From Udeniomyces pyricola (Eukaryota; Basidiomycota; Tremellomycetes; Cystofilobasidiales; Mrakiaceae), in NCBI GenBank assembly GCA_039545295.1, contig BCIK01000014.1:104976-168975 (forward strand): 64,000 nucleotides of DNA, written 5' to 3'. A program made the position numbers and the translations under genes. Below, piece by piece: positions 58,136-64,000 of this stretch; the stretch's first letter is position 1; each line of letters opens with the position of its first letter. The notes under the pieces were generated by a model. It saw only the letters and a list, made by a program, of their open reading frames with translations. It searched no databases and was not told the origin of the DNA.

Positions 58136-59832
58136 TTACGCTTCAGCTCTGCCCGAAGTCTTATCGCTATGCCCCAACGAGTCACCGGGAGATACAACGT
58201 TTCGAATCCGTTGTTTCTGACGATTCAAGTGGAAATGAATCGAGTAGGTCAAGGGCGGATGTAAGAACGAGCGCATGGATAGGAATGAGCGAGGTTGGGT
58301 CGACAGAGAAGAGACTAAAGGGAGGGAGATGTCGTGTGGGAGGACTAACGAGAAGTTTGAGCTCCGGGAAACCACCTTCGATCTGGATGAGAGCATGGAT
58401 AGTCAGCCCAGTAAGCGAGCACCAAGAGAACAACGGACAGCCAATAAGCCAATGGCCAACCATGAAATCGAAACACAGAGAGAGAGGTAGTTCAAAGCCG
58501 CCGGCCCGAATAATCAATAGTACTACGTACCTTTCGATCCCAAACCAACCTGCCCTGATCATCACTTCCCTCCTTTCCTTCCTGTCGCCCATCCTTCCCC
58601 TCCACCATCTCTGCCGTGTTCCCGAATAACCAGACGCGAAACCGACCTCCCGTCTCGGGTGAGTTGAGCGGGATCAACGAGATAGCTTTTAAAGCTGGTG
58701 GGGGAAAAGTGAGGAAGAGTTCGGTTTGGACCCAGCATGCTCGGTGGAGCCTGTCAGTCAGACGAGAAATGAAAAAGAGAGAGAGAAAAAAGGGGGGAAA
58801 ATTGATGGAGATGGAAAGGTTCCGCCAGCAGAAAAGGATACAGTCGGTGAAAGATTTTGGGATGGATGGCGAGGATATATATGATTGGCATGGTTAGTTA
58901 TCCATGATGGTACGTCACGTGTACTGTCAATACAAAGACTTGATTAGGGACAAGGAGGCAGACGTACCATCGGCACTGCAGAGGTTGGACACCGTCAGGT
59001 CCCCGCCAGTGGTTTTACATCGAGAAAGAACATGAACGCAAACAGGGGGAAACACAAGGTGGACCAAAAACCAAACATAAAGAGATTCGGAGTCAGCTGC
59101 CTCTCCTTTTCGTCAATGGAGTAGAGCCTTTGTGATCGATCAGCTGGGATGAGCGTGACTTCGGGTTGTATGTGTGTTCGATTTGGTTCTTTTATCTGCT
59201 TGTTATGGTGATACGTCGATCTGATTCCTTAATCCGGCCTACTATTTTCTCTTTTGTGAACGGGGCTTGAACTTCTGGCCGGCCTCGGACATGATGACCC
59301 GTTCCCTCTCTCCCTTCTCCCCCCCCCACACTCAAGAACTACTTTCTCGACTCTCGCCATCCTCCCTCAGCCAAGAAAAGGAACAGAGACCGGCAGAAAA
59401 GAAGAGAAAATTGGAAGAAGAGAAAGAAAAAAAAACGAAGAAAAAAAAACGAACCCGATCGCAAAACTCAATGACGACCCTCCACCCGTCCAGCTCTTCG
59501 ATTTTCGGTCTGACAAACCCCTTCGGATCGAGTAGGGAATCTGATTCTGACTGCAACACGCGATCGGTCACTTGCCTTGCAGCCGTATCAGCAGGAGTCG
59601 AAGAAGATGACGTGGCGGACGTGATGGGAGCGGGGTTATCCGGTGAAAGAGGGGTGCTCTTCGAAGCGGTCGCGGACGGAGAGACGCGACCTGCTTCGCG
59701 ATCGGTCTTGAGGTCGTCAGTGGAGTCGGACAAAGATTGGGAGGTGATGGGAGCGGGGTTGTTTGGGTCGAGCGTATTGGTGGGAGGAGGACAGAGACCA
59801 GTGGTGCAGTCGTCGGTAGTAGAGGCGGACAT
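58136..59832 (-). CDS. Rdx / selenoprotein-W-like thioredoxin-fold protein (Cys form)
   Basis: Five exons, 59832-59455, 58975-58968, 58750-58531, 58382-58350 and 58216-58136, have agreeing phases and give 239 residues. The C-terminal half is a SelWTH/Rdx domain: WRVVIEFCDRCRWLHRACWV, QTELFLTF, a beta region with TGGRFRVWLF, then LVWDRKIEGGFPELKLLKQR and IRNVV. CDRC is the CxxC redox motif; animal selenoprotein W has CxxU here. The second Cys is encoded by an exon of only 8 nt (TGCCGATG). A charged insertion of about 20 residues splits the strand pair before LVWDRK. The N-terminal 110 residues are Ser/Thr/Pro-rich, with a repeated NPAPITS motif. The function of fungal Rdx proteins is poorly known; a thiol redox role is inferred. 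It lies between HEM1 and the heme lyase gene on the same strand. Confidence 0.85.
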
Positions 59833-60312
59833 GATTCTTAGGGAGGACAATGATGACGATAAGCTAGGTGGATGACAGCCGGAGGGTTTGGGTAGAGATC
59901 AGAGAGCCAGCAAGGGGAACACTGCCGTCGAGGTTCTCATCATCATGGAAACAAATAACATATACGATACTATATGACGTCGCGATTGGCTGGTCACGCA
60001 AACCTCATTCATCTGGCTTTAGATTTCTTTCAGGTTTCTCACTCATGAGAGTGATGATTATTTTTGCGACTTTGTGATCAGAACATGTGAAGACCAACAG
60101 GAGAAGTGTAGTATAGATCGTACGCGAAAAAAAAAAAAGAAGAAAATAGCAAAGCTTCGCGTTCCACTCATCAGGCATGCACATCCGGCCTGTCGAACCT
60201 CATGGCCCCATGAAACCCTTCAAGAATCACAACACACACACACACACACCCCTCTCCCTCTCTCCTGCCCCGACCTAAAACACTACAAGACCTCACAGAC
60301 ACACCCACTATC
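59833..60312. other. Intergenic region between CYC3 and the Rdx gene
   Basis: Promoter of the Rdx gene and 3' region of CYC3. It has an A tract (60127-60138) and a short (CA)n run (60232-60248). No gene is supported. Confidence 0.45.
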
Positions 60313-61444
60313 TCACGGCTTGTAATCCTCCTTGGATCCGCTCCTCCATTCCTCCATGTACGCTGCGAACCTCATCTTGACGGCCGAAAAGTCATCGAGC
60401 GCCGGTCGGACGTCGAGGTTGAAGTTGGGCGATCCATCAGGATCGTCCGGGGCCGAGTAGTAATCGATAATGTACCGGTGCTCGGAGTCGGTCGAAGGAC
60501 GACGAACAATCCAGTCGTGGCGATCGAAAGGAGGCTCCGAGCTGAAGAAAAAAAAAGATATAAAGAAAGAACAACAAGGGATCTCGTGAGGGTCAGCGAT
60601 ATGAACGCCACTCAAATTAAAAACGCTTCAATCGCAAGGACGGCGAGTGAACGAAGGAAGAACAACAACAACATGAAATAGGTCTCGCAATCATTCGTGT
60701 AGCATATGGACTTTGCACGTACCTATACGTCTCTGGCCAAAGGCTCGCCATCCAAAGGTGCATCTTGGCCCTCGGGCTGAGCTCTCCCGGACGTCCCTTG
60801 AACTTGGCGAGTTCCGCGTCGCCAACGATATGATCCGGCCTTCGCTTCTCCCACTCCAGAACCTCCCTCCAGGCCGATTCATTCAGGTGGTTATGGATAA
60901 ACACCATACTCTCGACTTCCTCCTCGGGCGTCTCCCATCCCTTACGGACGAGCGCATTGTAGAATTGTTGTTCGGAGGGGTACACCCAGTTCTGAGACGA
61001 CGCCGGGATCGTGGGGTCGTCCGTCGAGCTAAGCGTGCGTGGGATCGACGAAATCTCTCGCTCCGTCGGAAGTGACGTTTGTTGGGCGTCCGAGAGACGG
61101 GATTGGGAGAGCCTCGGCATTTGGTTGAGTGGGTTGATGGCGTCGGGATCGGAGTGGTCAATCGGGCATTCCGTCGCTTTTTTCGGCGGCAGCGCGAGGC
61201 GGGGTGGCGGGGAGCTGTTGCCGGCGCTCATAGGACATTCCGCAGGAGGTTGGAGTTTGGGTGCAGGTGTTGGAGGAGGGGGCGATGGTGACGAGGCGGA
61301 CGCAGCGGGCTTGTGCATTGGGCAGCCCGGTGGAGGGGTACCATTGGTCGGGTGGGACGCCAACGACGACGGGGACTGCACGGATTGGATCGGAAGGAAG
61401 TGAGAAGGTGGTAGGCGAACGGGGTGAGACTCAGCGTTTCCCAT
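60313..61444 (-). CDS. CYC3: Holocytochrome c synthase (cytochrome c heme lyase)
   Basis: It attaches heme to apocytochrome c in the mitochondrial intermembrane space. The start is at 61444 ([20 protein letters not shown]). Three Cys-Pro heme-binding motifs are in the N-terminal Pro-rich region: GCPMHK, ECPMSA and ECPIDH. The core begins [20 protein letters not shown], then [20 protein letters not shown], with the conserved heme-contact HNxxNE-type segment and AWREVLEWE. Further blocks are [17 protein letters not shown], then after an intron [34 protein letters not shown] and DVRPALDDF. The stop is at 60313-60315. All family blocks are present, so the gene looks intact. It stands two genes from HEM1, on the same strand. 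Confidence 0.93.
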
Positions 61445-61932
61445 GGTAAAAAAGAACGAGGGATGGGATGTGGGCTGGTAGGTCGTGGAGTGGTAAGACG
61501 GGGCAAGGTGGATGGATGATGATAAGTGGAGTCGTGGTTTGAAGTAGTGAACGAATGTGTGGAGGTTGATCGAAATGTCGAAACCGAACGAAGCTCATTC
61601 GTCCGTGCAGTCGCTGCCAGTTGTGTGATAGGGCGCAGGTCCGATCCATGAATACGATGGTGCACAAATTTTGCAGCGGCCTAGTATTTTCAACCGCTTC
61701 GCATTCGTTCATCGATTATCTTTCACCGTTGAATCAATTCCCTCGACTCATCACTTTCTATCTCGAAGATCTCCATTTCAAGGGCGATTTTTAGTCATCT
61801 GGACATTGCAAGGAATTAGCACGGGCACTTTCAGACATATATTGAGCCACCAAAAGTCCCTCGCATTCCTCAGACTCTCTCTCTCTCTCCTCTCCCCTCT
61901 GCTGGGCAAGATTGTCGGCCCTTTAGAACCAA
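61445..61932. other. Intergenic region between PRP4 and CYC3
   Basis: CYC3 promoter and PRP4 3' region. A CT repeat lies at 61877-61891. No gene is supported. Confidence 0.45.
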
Positions 61933-64000
61933 TCACAGAGCGTCGTCTCCTCCAAAGAGCTGGAAGTTACGATTCGAGCTACCGGCTGCCATGAACCTCC
62001 CCTGACCGTCGACGTCGACGCCCATGACCTTGCCCGAATCCGTCGTGACGCTCTGGATGAGTTGCCAATCGTCTGAGCTCCAGATCTTGATGGTAGCGTC
62101 GTAGCCGGAACTGACGAGGTACAGTCCACTCTGGTTGATAAGGGACGTAGAGGATGGGGTAGAAACAACTGCCGAGGAAGGTTCGTCTGAACTCGACATG
62201 GTAACATCCTCCAGGGAGGGGGCAGCATGGCCGTTGGGCGCGGAGCTCGAAGTGGAAGCATTAGTGGATGCAACCAGGCGCTCGGCATTGGATCGGAAGA
62301 ACTTGAGATCCGAGACGAGGGACTTGTGGGCAGGAATGGTGTAGACGCAAGCGAGCTTTCGAATGTCCCAGATCTTGATGGCATCGTCTTCGCCACCCGA
62401 GGCGAGTTGGTATCTGTAGAGTCATCAATGGCATGGATGTGGGAGGCGATCAATCGGCAATTTCCATCAGCAGAGCCTCTGATGAAACTAGGTTCTTCCC
62501 TCCTGACGGAAGCTCAATGAATCTAAGGCTATCGTTTTCACGGCTGGAGGCTTACCCAGACGGACTCCAGTCCATGGCAGTAATCTTCTTGACGTGACCC
62601 TCGAGGGCCCAGATGGACTTGCCTGTCCGAGCGTCCCAGACTCGACCGATAGCATCAAGACCCCTAAATGTGAACACACGGAAAAACAGACCGGAAACCC
62701 AGGCAGGGTAAAGAGTGTTCGTCAGTCAACCGATCGATCGGTGAGCGCTATCTCGAATGCAAGAGGAGTTAAAGATAAGCAGATTTGGCAGAAACGAAAA
62801 AAAAAAAAACTAAAACTGCAGAATGACGCCCATGTGAAATGCGAGCCAGGAAAGCAACAGAAAGAGAAGAACAAAATCCTGCTCACCCAGTAGCGACGAG
62901 CGCGCCATCATCCTGCCATCCGATCGCATAAACCTCTTTTGAGTGACCCTCTTGTAACAACAATTCCTGACTCGTCGCCGTGTCCCACAGCCTCCACGTT
63001 CCATCGAAACCTGCCGAAGCAACGTAATCTCCAGAGGGATGAAACGCGACTCGAGCGACGGGAGCGGTATGGCCTTCAAGTGTCGAGAGTGGGATTGGAC
63101 TACACGATCATCAATCAAAGAAAAGACAAGACCAGGGGGCAGAAAAACAAAAACAAAAACAGAAGCAGATCGAGTTGTATGTCAGATCCACGTAAAGACG
63201 TTGAAGAATGATGAGCAAAGTTGTAAAAACAAGACAAACCTATCCAGACTCCAAAGCTTGACGGTGCCTTCTCCTCCTCCCGTAGCAAGGTTGACGCCCT
63301 CTCTCGACATCCCAAGCGTTGACTGGGGATGCCATGCCAACCCTCGGCAGTGAGTCTCATGACCTGCATAATAAGCACAACGATGGCAAAGAATGCCATG
63401 GAAGAAGACGTGACGGGACGAGACACGCGTCAGTGATTAATCACCATCCAATGTCCTCTTGCCGCTGCGGAGGAGGATGAAGAGGTGAAGCAACAGCACA
63501 ACAAGACATGCTTCGTACCTCGCATGTTTTTAACTTCCTTTAGCTCTGGTACCTGCCAGATCTTGGCTCCTCCACTCCAACTACCCGTGGCCAGCATCGA
63601 GCCATCCGGCGAGAACCGAATCGTCGAGATGGGTCTAACATCTCCAATCTGCGAACCGAGCAATTGAGTCGTCTGTTTAAAGCATAGTAAACCAGGATTG
63701 AGAGCGTGATCCACTTTAAACTAAGAATGGGCTGAAAGAGATCCATCATGACAGTCTCTGTTTCAGAGTCGACGAAGGGGAGAAGTAAAGGAAGAAGGAC
63801 CACGGTAGGGACAAAAGTCGCGTCGTACACCCTCTCCCTACTCCAGCTGACGATACGTACCTTGAGCTTTTTATACAGCGACTTTCTCGCGTCCAGTAGT
63901 CTCGCAAAAGGAAGCGCTGCCTCCAAACGTTGCTGCTTTATACGCTTCGCCGATAGTGGGAGGGAGAAGTTGGCGATCTTGCGTCGGGCCTCGAGCAGCT
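61933..64000 (-). CDS. PRP4: U4/U6 snRNP WD40 protein Prp4, 5' end outside the window
   Basis: Prp4 (human PRPF4) is a U4/U6 di-snRNP component needed for spliceosome assembly. The window's end cuts the gene; the first visible exon reads [40 protein letters not shown] and LYKKLK, the usual stretch before the propeller. WD40 repeats follow: [60 protein letters not shown] with [86 protein letters not shown] and [20 protein letters not shown]. The final residues are [11 protein letters not shown], with the stop at 61933-61935. A Ser-rich insertion lies between the last repeats. At least seven introns. Confidence 0.9.

Overview
The window reads as nuclear DNA of a basidiomycete-type fungus. Twenty protein-coding genes can be followed. 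Almost all are split by spliceosomal introns of roughly 50 to 450 bases, with GT donors (often GTTCGT or GTACGT) and pyrimidine-rich acceptor tracts. Several exons are very short. Intergenic and intronic DNA is full of C/T or A/G tracts, homopolymers and microsatellites. The lineage cannot be fixed below basidiomycete from this sequence alone. Short assembly gaps (N) sit in poly-C or poly-G tracts near 6246, 35548, 38579 and 39075.

Layout. 741-2694 (+) EMC2. 3208-4217 (-) PAM18/TIM14. 4789-about 10259 (-) an uncharacterised P-loop ATPase. 10466-12405 (-) a ubiquitin-like-domain protein with hydrophobic segments. 14699-18851 (+) a 1315-residue Ser/Pro-rich protein. 19626-22418 (+) SNX4/ATG24. 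23189-26017 (+) GDP-mannose pyrophosphorylase. 26906-27845 (+) a small putative membrane protein. 29017-30789 (+) a probable F-box protein. 31129-34338 (-) checkpoint kinase CHK1. 34721-36235 (-) BCD1. 37520-43603 (+) NTO1/BRPF. 44725-45369 (+) CipC-like DUF3759 protein. 45952-47809 (+) DGK1. 48825-50938 (+) V-ATPase proteolipid c. 51576-53601 (+) RING E3. 54398-57299 (-) 5-aminolevulinate synthase. 58136-59832 (-) Rdx/selenoprotein-W-like protein. 60313-61444 (-) holocytochrome c synthase. 61933-beyond 64000 (-) PRP4 WD40 splicing factor, with its 5' end outside the window.

Most neighbours are unrelated housekeeping genes, as usual for fungi. One loose functional group stands out: heme synthesis (HEM1), a CxxC thioredoxin-fold protein and cytochrome c heme lyase lie in a row on one strand. 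HEM1 and the lyase both carry Cys-Pro heme-regulatory-type motifs.

The most notable non-genic feature is a 675-bp sequence present twice in opposite orientation (13101-13775 and 36381-37055). Each copy sits in the shared intergenic region of a divergent gene pair. A 106-bp element with terminal inverted repeats and TA flanks (28372-28477) looks like a Tc1/mariner-type MITE. Other points worth attention are an 8-nt microexon that supplies the second cysteine of the CxxC motif in the Rdx gene, 9- and 13-nt microexons in the V-ATPase and DGK1 genes, two well-constrained GC-AG introns, and an in-frame TGA near the start of the P-loop ATPase gene. I did not find CRISPR arrays, rRNA or tRNA genes, or an intact transposase.
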